NCBI RefSeq assembly: GCF_050003625.1
Contig: NC_134397.1
Location: 268,888,070-268,952,069, forward strand
Reading direction: 5' to 3'
Origin: Haematobia irritans
Lineage: Eukaryota; Arthropoda; Insecta; Diptera; Muscidae
DNA: 64,000 nucleotides
Both the position numbers and the translations under genes were made by a program. The notes under the pieces are model-generated. The model did not search any database. It had not been told where the DNA came from and worked only from the letters and a program-made list of their open reading frames with translations. Of the stretch, positions 1 to 10,700 are shown in pieces (position 1 is the first letter of the stretch; every line of letters begins with the position of its first letter).

Positions 1-598
1 AGGTAATATAGGTGCTAACAACATAGGTTTTCGACCTGAATGCCCAAAATTTTGTTTCTGCCTAATTGTATCTTCCCCCACATCTTTCTCACTTCCACGA
101 GATTTTTTAGTTCTTAGCACCTTTTTCTGTAATACAAACATTGTAGAAGAAATTATTCAATTTTATGATTTTTTTATTTTTTTACCTTTTGCCGGACGGG
201 GATTCGAACAGCGGACCACACAGTTTGTAAGGATCAAAGAAGTAGCTGATCAATTGCCCAAGGAAAAATAAAATGTTAATTTTGTAATAACAAGCAACAA
301 CCACCAACTTAATTCAATATCGCTCCCTGTTAAATAGCGCTCCAAGCTACTAAACACATATATGTTTATAGGCTATTTCTAAATTAATATATGTTTGCAT
401 CCAAACATATTATATTTACAAACATTTTATGTCCCAAACATAATATGTTCTAACATATTAACATATATGTCCCAAACATGTTATGCTAGTTTATGAACAT
501 TATATGCTTGCACTCAAAAATATTGTGTTTAAAAATTTGTGTTCCAAACATATAATGTTTATAGCCATACATATGAAAAACAGTCTTTTTCATCCGTG
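1..598 (-). mobile_element. MITE family D, copy cut by the window edge
   Basis: Reverse-strand copy of the element seen whole at 12776-13742 and 15037-16011. Its right end is CAGTCTTTTTCATCCGTG followed by TA, the target dinucleotide of the other copies. The body is full of CAAACATAT motifs. It contains a tRNA-like B box (about 180-220) and the 88-nt mini-retroposon described at 13328. No coding capacity. The left end lies outside the window. Confidence 0.8.
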
Positions 599-772
599 TA
601 AAAGATTTAAAAGGTCTGTAAATAATAAACAATTTATTTGAGGAATATTTGGAACATATATTAACAATTTTTAAAAGCGATTAGCTGGTTTAAACTTTGT
701 GTACACAGCCCTGTTTTTTTGTTGTAGACTTAAATAAATTTTTGCTACCGAAAATTTCGCTAGAGGTGCATA

Positions 773-1127
773 CCGGCCTTATCGAAGCTTCTTTAAGGGG
801 TTTCACTGACATGTGAAACGCCGTTCGGACTCGGCTGTAAAAAAGAGGAATCGGGCAGTATTGACGAAACGTTGGGATAAAATGTAAAAAGGTTTTCTTC
901 TTTACACCAATGAATTTAGGTCCAATTAGCTAAATAAAACACAAAAGGAAATGTGAATTGCCGTTCGGACTCGGCTGCAAAATGGAGGTCCCTTGTAATT
1001 GAGCTAAACATGGAATCGGGCAGCACACAGTGATAAGAGAGAAGGTCACCACCGTGGTATCACAATGGACTGAATAGCCTAAGTGAGTCTGAAATATTGG
1101 GCTGCCACTATACCTAACATCACCTAA
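773..1127 (+). repeat. Diverged SINE-1 body, rearranged
   Basis: Two overlapping pieces of the SINE-1 body, including the CGCCGTTCGGACTCGGCT and GGAATCGGGCAG blocks, each present twice. The tRNA-like head is missing. The end at about 1110-1125 still shows a degraded CCTAAC tail. Positions 601-772 before it and 1128-1471 after it show nothing recognisable. Confidence 0.6.
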
Positions 1128-1471
1128 AGAGTCAGTTCTAAACATTTTCCTGGAACAAAGCTGCTCAAAATTAAATTTCTTATTTTCGCGGTTTTGGTCA
1201 CCATGCCATTCTATTCTTCAGCAAATTATGGTAACTCAGAACAATGACTGTAATCCATGTACCTGCTTATCGGACTCATTGTAAAAATACAGCACGTGAG
1301 TTTGCGTAGGAATTATCCATTAGTTAAACCTATTTTAAATTCTAGGTTCTTGCATTTAAATTTTTACATAAAATTCGCAATCCGCAAGTTCGAATAATAT
1401 CCATATTCAAGTATGCATATATTATAAAATGAGAAGTATATTTAATTCGTCATCCGGCTAGTTTAAATAAA

Positions 1472-2128
1472 AACAAGTATATACGGCCGTAAGTTTAATC
1501 CGGATCAGATTAAATTTGCTCTTCCAAGAGGCTCCGGAGTTCAAATCTGGGAATCGGTTTATATGGGGTCTATATATAATTAATGACCGATATGAACCAA
1601 TTTTTGCATGGTTGTTAGAGACTATATACTGACACCACGTACCAAATTTCAACTGGATCGGATGAATTTTGCTCCTCCAAGAGGCTCCGGAGGTCAAATC
1701 TGGGGATCGGTTTATATGGGGGCTATATATAATTATGAACCGATATGGACCAATTTTTGCATGGTTGTTGTAGACCATATACTTACACAATGTACCAAAT
1801 TTCAGCCGGATCGGATGAAATTTGCTTCTCTTAGAGGGTCTGCAAGCCAAATTTGGGGGTCCGTTTATATGGGGGCTATACGTAAAAGTGGACCGATATG
1901 GGCCATTTTCAATAACAACTACTTGTGCCAAGTTTCAAGTCGATAGCTTGTTTCGTTCGGAAGTTAGCGTGATTTCAACAGACGGACGGACGGACATGCT
2001 CAGATCGACTCAGAATTTCACCACGACCCAGAATATATATACTTTATGGGGTCTTAGAGCAATATTTCGATGTGTTACAAACGGAATGACAAAGTTAATA
2101 TACCCCCCATCTAATGGTGGAGGGTATA
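1472..2128 (+). mobile_element. 153-bp-monomer element, type A
   Basis: Starts AACAAGTATATACGGCCGT, as in the type A copy ending at 61013. It has three monomers whose TATATGGGG anchors sit at 1560, 1713 and 1866, exactly 153 bp apart. Then come GACGGACGGACGG (1981-1993) and the 3' hairpin TACCCCCC..GGAGGGTATA. The 157- and 121-codon open frames here come from the repeat, since 153 is a multiple of three. Positions 2129-2532 hold nothing recognisable. Confidence 0.75.
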
Positions 2129-2532
2129 AAAATGGTTCTAAGTACTTTATTATCTTAAAGCATGAATATGCAACGTATATAACTTAGAATATAAATTAGA
2201 ATATATTACCACCACGTTTGCCACAGTTGGTCGAATTCTACCCAAATTAGTAATCTTTTTTGTTAAATCTCTATAAAAATAAAATTTTGGAGCCTTGCCG
2301 GCTTCTAATTTCCTCCTCTAGAGCCACCAAAATGTAATAATTATTAAAAAATGTTGATTGAAAATGTCCTACATTGTGGCCCTACGTTCCTACAAGACGC
2401 TAAATATTAGAAAAACCCTACATATAGGGAATTTCCCCTACTTCTAGCAACACTGGCTGTGTTGATATTGCACCTACGGAGTTAGTATGCCACTAATAGT
2501 GAGCCCATGATTAAAAAAGAGAAAATCGTAAA

Positions 2533-3620
2533 TTAGTGTGGGTAATAAATACAAATTTGGAAAAATTGAGCAATATTCTTATGTAAGAGCTACAAGTACG
2601 TATAAGTACGATCGGCTAGTACATCAAAATTTGAAATTTGAGTAATATTGGTTAATAAATAGGAGTACTATGGCCAAATTTGGGAAAATCGAGCGATGCA
2701 TATATATGGAAGCTATATCTAAATCTGAACCAATTTGAATAATATTTTGCGGGTTTGATTAATACCACAAAAGGTTACCTTGTGCAAGATCTAGCCAAGT
2801 TTTAGTAAGATCGGTTAATAAATAAGGGTTCTATGGCCAAATTTGGGAAAATCGGGCTATACATATATATGGGACCTATATCTAAATCTGAACTGATTTC
2901 GATGATATTTTGCACATATAGTTAGTGCTATAGAAGACTACATTTAGCCAAATTTGAGTAAGATCGGTTGATAAATAAGGGTTTTATGGCCAAATTTAGA
3001 AAAATCGGGCGGAACATATATATGGGAGCTTTAGCTAAATCTGATTTCGATGATTTTTTGCACATATAGTAAGTGCTATAGAAGATTATATTTAGCCAAC
3101 TTTGAGTAAGATGGGTTGATAAACAAAGGTTTTGTGGCTAAATTTGGGAATATCGGGCGATACATACATATATGAGAGCTATATCTAAATCTGAACCGAT
3201 TTGGATGATATTTTGCGGACTTGAAGGGCGATGGAAAAGATTACCTTTTGCCAAATTTGGTGATCCGTTTGAAAAAAGCGCAACGTGACCCCATTTGTCG
3301 AAATCGGGCGATACATATATATGGAAGCTATATCTAAATTTGATCCGATTTCTTCCAAATTCAATAGGGTTCGTCCTTGTGCCCAAGCAACTCCCTGTAC
3401 TAAATTTCATCAAAATCGGGTAATAATTGCGACCGGAATCCTGTGAACAACAAATACATGGACAGACGGACGGACGGACACTAAGCGCTAGATCGACTCG
3501 GGAGGTGATTCTGAGTCGATCGGTATATATTTTATGGGGTCTAAATCAATATTTCTGGTCGGCACATTTTTTGGCCGATCAAACTTATTATACCCTGACC
3601 ACTATGTGGTTTAGGGTATA
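2533..3620 (+). mobile_element. 153-bp-monomer element, type B-like variant
   Basis: About five monomers of the ATATATGGGAGCTATATC type, 149-163 bp apart (two exactly 153). They are followed by ACAGACGGACGGACGG near 3462 and a terminal hairpin at about 3589-3620 (TATACCCTGACCAC..GTGG..AGGGTATA). The 5' end is degraded. Open frames here are repeat artefacts. Positions 3621-3960 carry nothing certain and would hold the promoter of the next gene. Confidence 0.65.
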
Positions 3621-3960
3621 AACATGCAAACAATCGATAATAATGGAATTGCATTTTTTATAGGTAGCAGAAATTTCCGATGAAAGTGCATTATGGAGTT
3701 TAAGTAAAAATCACTTTAAAATGAGACATCTACCAGTCTTATTTGAGCTGAATAGTACTAATACATTAGAGTGGTGTTGGAGTGTATCATAAAGTCGCCT
3801 ACACCCAAATTTAGTCCAGTTTACTAGTTATACAAATATCTATTTTGAATAATTGCAATTTCTATAGCTATTAAAATTACATTTTTCTTGTATCTGTAAA
3901 GGTTTTCCAATTTAGTGTATTTTACATAGCTAAGTACATTTTAGTCGAGCACAAATTATA

Positions 3961-6382
3961 ATGAACACAAAGTACCTTCTCCTTTTTCTGGTTGTAGTTT
4001 TTATTCCATGTATCTCAATGCTGAATTTTGATGATGGCGATTGCGAAGTAGACCCTATTGAATGTACAGGGGCCGCCGAAGAGGTAAGACACCATTAATT
4101 ACACTAGTTTACAAAATAAATTTTTTTCATGTACATTTGATGAGATGCGACCTTTCTTATGTATTTTGATCTGCTGAATTCGAAATTTTTTTTTTTTTAA
4201 ATTATTTGTATGGAACAATTTTTGAGATATCCCGTTATTTTTAGTTTTTCTCTCTTTTTTCACTAAACAAAATATATCTCGAGTTAGAAATGTCCGATAC
4301 TTGTACTTTTCCAGCTGAAAGGGGTCACTGAAAAACATTTTTATACCCTGCTCCACACTGTGGAACAGGGTATTATAAGTTAGTGCATATGTTTGCAACA
4401 CCCAGAAGGAGACGAGATAGACACATGGGTTCTTTGGCAAAAATGCTCAGGGTGGGCTCCTGAGTCGATATAGCTATGTCCGTCTGTCCGTGGACACATT
4501 TTTGTAATCAAAGTCTAGGTCGCAGTTTTAGTCCAATCGACTTCAAATTTGGCACAAGTATGTGTTTTGGCTCAGAATAGATCCCTATTGATTTTGGAAC
4601 AAATCGGTTCAGATTTAGATATAGCTCCCATAAATATATTTCGCCCGATATGGATTTATATGGCCCCAGAAGCCAGAGTTTTACCCTAATTTACTTAAAA
4701 TTTTGCACAAGAAGAACAATTAGTACTATAGTCAAGTGTGCCAAATTTTATTGAAATCGGTTCAGATTTAGATATAGCTCCCATATATATCTTTCGCCCG
4801 ATATGGACTAATACGGTCCCAGAAGCCAGAGTTTTACCCCAATTGGAAGTAGAATTAGCATTGTAGCTATGCGTGCCAAATTTGGTTGAAATCGGTTCAG
4901 ATTTAGATATAGCTCCCATATATAGCTTTCGCCCGATTTACACTCATATGACTACAGAGGCTAAATTTTTGCTCCGATTTAGTTGACATTTTGCACAGGG
5001 AATAGAATTAGCATTGTAGCTATGCGTGCATAATTTGGTTGAAATCGGTTCAGATTTAGATATAGCTCCAATATATAGCTTTCGGCCGATTTACACTCAT
5101 ATGACCACAGAGGCCAATTTTTTGGTCCGATTTAGTTGAAATTTTGCGCAGGGAGTAGAATTAGCATTATAGCTATGCGTGCCAAATTTGGTTGAAGTCG
5201 GTTCAGATTTAGATATATCTCCCATATATAGCTTTCGCCCGATTTACACTCATATGACCACAGAGGCCAATTTTTAAGTCCGATTTATTTGAAATTTTGC
5301 ACAGGAAGTAGAATTAGCATTGTTGCTATGCGTGCCAAATTTGGTTGAAATCGGTTCAGATTTAGATATATCTCCCATATATAGCTTTCGCCCGATTTAC
5401 ACTCATATGACCACAGAGGCCAATTTTTAACTCCGATTTATTTGAAATTTTGAACAGAGAGTAGAATTAGCATTGTTGCTATGCGTGCCAAATTTGGTTG
5501 AAATCGGTTCAGATTTAGATATAGCTCCCATATATATGTTTATGTCTGATTTCGAAAATGATCAAAATACCAACATTTTCCTTGTAAAATCGCCACTGCT
5601 TAGTCGAAAAGTTGTAAAAATGACTCTAATTTTCCTAAACTTCTAATACATATATATCGAGCTATAAATCATAAATAAACTTTTTCGAAGTTTCCTTAAA
5701 ATTGCTTCAGATTTAAACGTTTCCTATATTTTTTTACTAACATTGTGTTCCACCCTAGTGCATTAGCCGACTTAAATTTTGAGTCTATAGATTTTGTAGA
5801 AGTCTATCAAATTCGTCCAGATCGAGTGATATTTAAATGTACGTATTTGGGACAAACCTTTATATATAGCCCCCAACACATTTGACGGATGTGATATGGT
5901 ATCGAAAATTTAGATCCACAAGGTGGTGCAGGGTATAATATAGTCGGCCCCGCCCGACTTTAGACTTTCCTTTTTTTTGTTGAAAATTTGCCTTTTTTGC
6001 ATCGATAGTTTTTGAACCAGTTAACTTATCACAGATCCAATTATACACGATTATACGATATAATTGGACATTTCTAACTCGAGATATAATTTGTTTAGTG
6101 AAAAAACTGCGAAAAACTAAAAATAACCTGACATCTCAAAAACTCTTCCATAATTTTTTTTCGAATTCAGCAGATCAAAATACATAAGAAAAGTCACTTC
6201 TCATCAAATTTAAATTTTACATTCTGTATCTCTGGTTGTACCAGCTTATCGCTTTGGGTTGATGCGTTATATCCTTGTCTTCTTATTTTTCTTAGTGTAC
6301 TCTAAAGCCATATTGCTGTCGTGCAAAACCAAAAAAGAAGGAATCGAAAAATTGGAATGATTTCTTATGCTCCTGGGGATAA
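3961..6382 (+). CDS. Small secreted cysteine-rich peptide, two exons (join 3961..4083, 6296..6382)
   Basis: I do not recognise this gene by name. Exon 1 encodes 41 residues: MNTKYLLLFLVVVFIPC begins a classic signal peptide, ending near residue 20, then an acidic segment with two cysteines. It ends GAG|GTAAGA. The 2,212-bp intron ends in a pyrimidine tract and TTTTTCTTAG. Exon 2 opens in the same phase (0) and gives 28 residues ending LCSWG and a TAA stop. The 69-residue product has six cysteines in the mature part, spaced C-x6-C-x6-C-x5-CC-x16-C, with an acidic first half and a lysine-rich second half. AATAAA lies 49 bp past the stop. The intron contains a foldback element and a type B transposon. 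Three disulfides and export are inferred. Function is unknown: an immune, salivary or reproductive-tract peptide would all fit. The join rests on splice signals and phase, not on a transcript. Confidence 0.6.
4108..6235. repeat. Inverted-repeat (foldback) element, split by a type B insertion
   Basis: About 180 bp at 4108-4300 returns as its reverse complement at 6062-6235. Shared blocks include TCTTATGTATTTTGATCTGC, GCTGAATTCG and CGAGTTAGAAATGTCC. The type B element at 4342-5981 sits between the arms. The whole structure lies in the intron of the cysteine-rich peptide gene. Confidence 0.65.
4342..5981 (-). mobile_element. 153-bp-monomer element, type B, complete
   Basis: Reading on the - strand, the 5' module (GGAAAGTCTAAAGTCGGGCG, GGCCGACTATATTATACCC) is at the right. 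Then come a unique 5' body, about six monomers of the TCTAAATCTGAACCGATTTC type, GGACAGACGGACATAG near 4475-4490, and the hairpin TACCCTGTTCCAC..GTGG..CAGGGTATA at 4342-4373. No transposase is encoded. Confidence 0.8.
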
Positions 6383-6430
6383 TACTATCGAAAAATGATA
6401 TTGTTAATGGAAAACATTTCAGAAATATCC

Positions 6431-6436
6431 AATAAA
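6431..6436 (+). promoter_or_regulatory. Polyadenylation signal AATAAA
   Basis: Canonical hexamer 49 bp after the stop codon of the cysteine-rich peptide gene. In AT-rich DNA such hexamers are common, so it is supportive only. Confidence 0.45.
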
Positions 6437-6659
6437 TTAAAATTATAGTTTTGTATGTTATCTAATAGTGATGTATCATTAGATATTGCCTTTGTTACTA
6501 AATAAATGGTAAAAAAGTACGCAATTAACAGCAGATGTTCGAATTTGCGTTTTTCAAGCGAAAAATTTTTGCAAACCGAGAAATAAATATTGCAAATTTT
6601 TGGTGAAGTCAGCTCTAGCGAAATTTCTGTAACCTTTAAGAAATCCAAATACACTTTAT

Positions 6660-7560
6660 TTGGAGAATTTTCCGTTTACCCGATATGTGCCTTAGATAGG
6701 ATCACGAAAAAAAGTTGATGCGGTCACCCCCCAGTTTTGTAGCATATTCGAAGACAATTTCAGAACACCAAAACTTTTTTTTTTTTCGTGCACCCTAGGA
6801 CCCCTTGAAATACAATTTATTGTGCTGTGTCGTCATTTGAAGTCCGATCGAAAAGAAACGCATATCGTTGTTCGTGGTTGATCAGGGGCTATATTTCGTG
6901 CATTGGTCATTTTTGACTCCAACGTCAAATTTGATTTTTAATTTTTTTATTTCGCTTCGTATACCCCTATGACGCCCATTTCTAATAACCATTATAAAGA
7001 TCTTAACAAAATATGAAACTTTTGCTTTTGAAGTATTTAATTATATTCATAAACAAAAAAGTTACAGAGATTTTAAAAAGTCAGTAGGTCACCCTACACA
7101 ACACTAAATAGTTTTTGCTGTGTTGTCATGATGTCCGATCGAAACCACATGCACATCGTTATTCATATCTACGAAATTGATTTATAAGGCATTTAGAACA
7201 CAAAACCTGTTTATCTGTAAATTTCTAACGGTACATTTGTATACATACTCGTTGTTTGCACTACGGCATTTTCTGCGTTATGCAAAGTGCATGTGTTTTT
7301 GCTAGAAATTTAATTAAAGGTGCAAAAATGTTTTAAATCAAATTATTCAATATCGTCTAACATTTTTATTAGCGATTAAGCTTCACTGATTAAGTTCCAC
7401 ATGACAGAGCTATATAATTGACATCCATTCAAAATATTTGCAAGTGGTTCATATATTATGAAGCTTAAATAGATGAGTATAAAAATAATTTAATAAAAAA
7501 TGTATTGATGAAAAATTTTTACTGAAATTTTTTTATTAAATCCAAAGTTTCTGAAAGTGA
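6660..7560. other. Non-coding stretch with a diverged direct repeat
   Basis: This lies between the convergent ends of the two genes. A block at about 6820-6890 (GTCCGATCGAAA..CATATCGTTGTTC) returns diverged at about 7115-7180 (GTCCGATCGAAA..CACATCGTTATTC). No gene seen. Confidence 0.4.
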
Positions 7561-7702
7561 TAGATGAATTAAGTTGCCGTTTTAACATTGTAATACATGA
7601 CAAGATTAAATGTAACAAAAATAAAATATCTATTACTCTAAATATATATTACAAAAATAAAAACAATCACTAAAATATACTCATATTTAATACAAATAAA
7701 AT

Positions 7703-10700
7703 CTAGGATCTCTTAGAATTCCAACCATCTGAAGGTGGATTTTCGGATTTCGATGGCTCATAACGAGGATGAACACAACTCTCGTATGTTGGTATCATAT
7801 ATTTGATATTGATGAATGCATTTGGACCACCACAATGTTCCAATGCGTTCAAGGTATCCTCAATGACATCAGCAATGCGTCGATCACGATCCGGATCTAT
7901 TAAATTTCCCAAATTTACATTCATATTCTTGTACAAATTGCAAACGGCCAAAAGTTGTCGATAGTACGGTACCAGAGCTTGACCAACACAGGGACCTGTG
8001 GGATGAGATATATAAAAATAATTTTATTTATTGTTGGTGCATATAAGAACTTACCTACTAAGACCATTAATTGCAAAACTTTTAAAGCTCCTATAATGAT
8101 CTTCTTATCACGGGTGTTGAAAGCTCTTTTAAAGGGAATAATAGTTTTCGGTAGTACCGGTAGAATTTTATGAGGTGCCTTTAATATCATATCCATTGCT
8201 CCAAATTGGGCTAATCGACGTATTTCTATGTCACTATCGGATAAACTGCATAATTTAGGAATATTTTAAAAATTTCGAAATATTTAAAAAATGAAAGACA
8301 ATCTCTAAATTTTGTATGACATACCCATCAATAAATATGGGTAAATAATAACAATAATTCAAATCTTGTGGTGTACAAAACCATTTCAATGGAAAATTCT
8401 GTGCATTTTTCTTGCTGTATATTTTTCCAGAATGGGTAACGGGAATATCGCCACGACGCAAATAAATTCGAAAGAAAGTTTCCTTGACGGGACGTTTTTG
8501 GAATAAATCTGTCCTGAAATTAAAATGTTTGTTAACAACATACAATCGATTAAATTATTTATTAATTCGTTTTGTTTTTTTTTATTGTTGGTTTATTCTT
8601 CAATCATATTTATATATATATATATATAGGGAGCCACCGTGGTGCAATGGTTAGCATGCCCGCCTTGCATACACAAGGTCGTGGGTTCGATTCCTGCTAC
8701 GACCGAACACCAAAAAGTTTTTCAGCGGTGGATTATCCCACTTCAGTAATGCTGGTGACATTTCTGAGGGTTTCAAAGCTTCTCTAAGTGGTTTCACTCC
8801 AATGTGGAACGCCGTTCGGACTCGGCTATAAAAAGGAGGTCCCTTGTCATTGAGCTTAACATGGAATCGGGCAGCACTCAGTGATAAGAGAGAAGTTCAC
8901 CACTGTGGTATCACAATGGACTGAATAGTCTAAGTGAGCCTGATACATCGGGCTGCCACATAACCTAACCTAACCTAACCTCAATCATATTTGTTATTTT
9001 GATCTCAGCTTAAAACCAATGGGTTCGTTAAGCTACTCTTGTAGTTTAGTCAATGCAATGGTTTTAAGCTGAGATCAAAACAACAAATATTATTTACTAA
9101 TTTAAATTGCTGAGATAACCAGAAATTAAAAACAAGTAAGGAAAGTCTAAAGTCGGGCGGGGCCGACTATATTATACCCTGCACCACTTTGTAGATCTAA
9201 ATTTTCGATTCCATATAACATCCGTCAAATGTGTTGGGGCAAGGCCGTATTCAGGGGGGTGGGGATGAGGGGGATCAAACCCCCCCAAAATGAATGAATA
9301 TTTTTATATAAATAAATATATATTTTTAGCTGCATAGAAAAATCTTATCGAAGATGTTGAAGAAATCACAAATCATAGAATACTAGTTGAAAAGTCCGTC
9401 AAACGACGGGCGAAAAAACAAATTGTTTTTGTTCTCGCACCACAAATTTCATTTTTGGAAAATGTCTATAACTCGCTTTGTTTAGCCATAGCAACAACAA
9501 CGAAATAGCCAAACACACATGTGTAAATGAAATGGCGAAAAACCTGCGAAAAGAACCTGCCTAATTCAGCTATGGAAGCACTTGGAGAGTGCACTAAAGA
9601 GATATTTCCAAACGTGCATATTCTTTTAAAAATTTTGGTCAATTTGCCAGTTACTCAGGGATGGAAAATACAATTTTTAAGAAAGTACAAAAAAGGTATT
9701 TTTTGAGCGGAAAGGTACTTTTTACAAAAATTTCACTGGAAATTTATTGTCAAGAGACTAAATTTTAAAGAAAATAAAATTTTGACAAAATTTTCTATAT
9801 AAATAAAATTTTGACAAAATTTTCTATATAAATAAAATTTTGCAAACATTTTCAATTGAAATAAAATTTTGACAACATTTTCTACCGAAATAAAAAATCG
9901 ATAATATAGAATCGCATTCTTTTTTCGACTAAAACATTCTTGAAGATCAATAAAATCCTGTTTTTGACTATGTCTTTTAAAAAATCGAGATTTTCTTCCC
10001 ACATGAACATGTCTGTTTTGCCATATTTGTAAAAGGTTGATAAAGACTTTCTCAAAATATTAAAATATTTTGTCAAAGATATTGTACCATAAATCTGATA
10101 TCGACTCAAAAATGTCTACACAAAAGGTACTAAATCATTCGCGGGGGTACTACGGTACTGACCGGGGTGAAAAAGTATTGAAAAAAGTACTATAGTACTG
10201 CATTTTCCATCCCTGCAGTTACTATGTACTCATCCGAACTTTCATTTTCAACAATGAAGAGATTAAAGATGTATCTTAGAAATTCGACTAGCGAGAGTAG
10301 ACTCAATGGATTGGCATTAATGTCGGTTCATCGCCGAATAAATGTGCCGACTGAAGAAGTCATTGATTTATTTGCTGCCCAAAAAGCCCGTCGGCTCAAT
10401 TTAATATTGTAAAAATATTGTATACATACCTATGCATAAATAAAATTTTCTACACATGAGATTATATGAATATTTTTTTTTTAAGTTGAACACCACCAAT
10501 CCTCCCCCACCCCCCCGAATTAAAATACTGGCTACGGCCTTGTGTTGGGGGGCTATATATAAAGGTTTGTCCCAAATACATACATTTAAATATCACTCGA
10601 TATGGACAGAATTTGATAGACTTCTACAAAATCTATAGACTCAAAATTTAAGTCGGCTAATGCACTAGGGTGGAACACAATGTTAGTAAAACAATATGGG

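Larger units (their letters stand above)
9240..10542 (+). mobile_element. hAT element with CAAGGCCGTA ends
   Basis: Terminal inverted repeats CAAGGCCGTAT (left) and TACGGCCTTG (right), flanked by the 8-bp duplication TGTTGGGG at 9232-9239 and 10543-10550. It carries a relic of the transposase 3' end and a second hAT inserted within it. Confidence 0.9.

Noticed and set aside
1458..2187. Open frames up to 157 codons reading MGAIYNYEPIWTNF and similar, also at 28197-28772, 32742-33395, 39012-39321, 48007-48345 and 59060-60310
   Set aside because: They follow the 153-bp monomers. Because 153 is divisible by three, any stop-free frame repeats. They occur on both strands and their sequence is that of the dispersed repeat.
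8572..8787. Recurring frame with [20 protein letters not shown] (also 13902, 18240, 51228, 62901)
   Set aside because: This is the translated tRNA-like head of SINE-1; it contains the pol III boxes and has flanking duplications.
8960..8980. CCTAAC repeats as interstitial telomere sequence
   Set aside because: They occur only as the 3' tail of SINE-1 copies and are a hexamer; flies do not use this repeat at telomeres.
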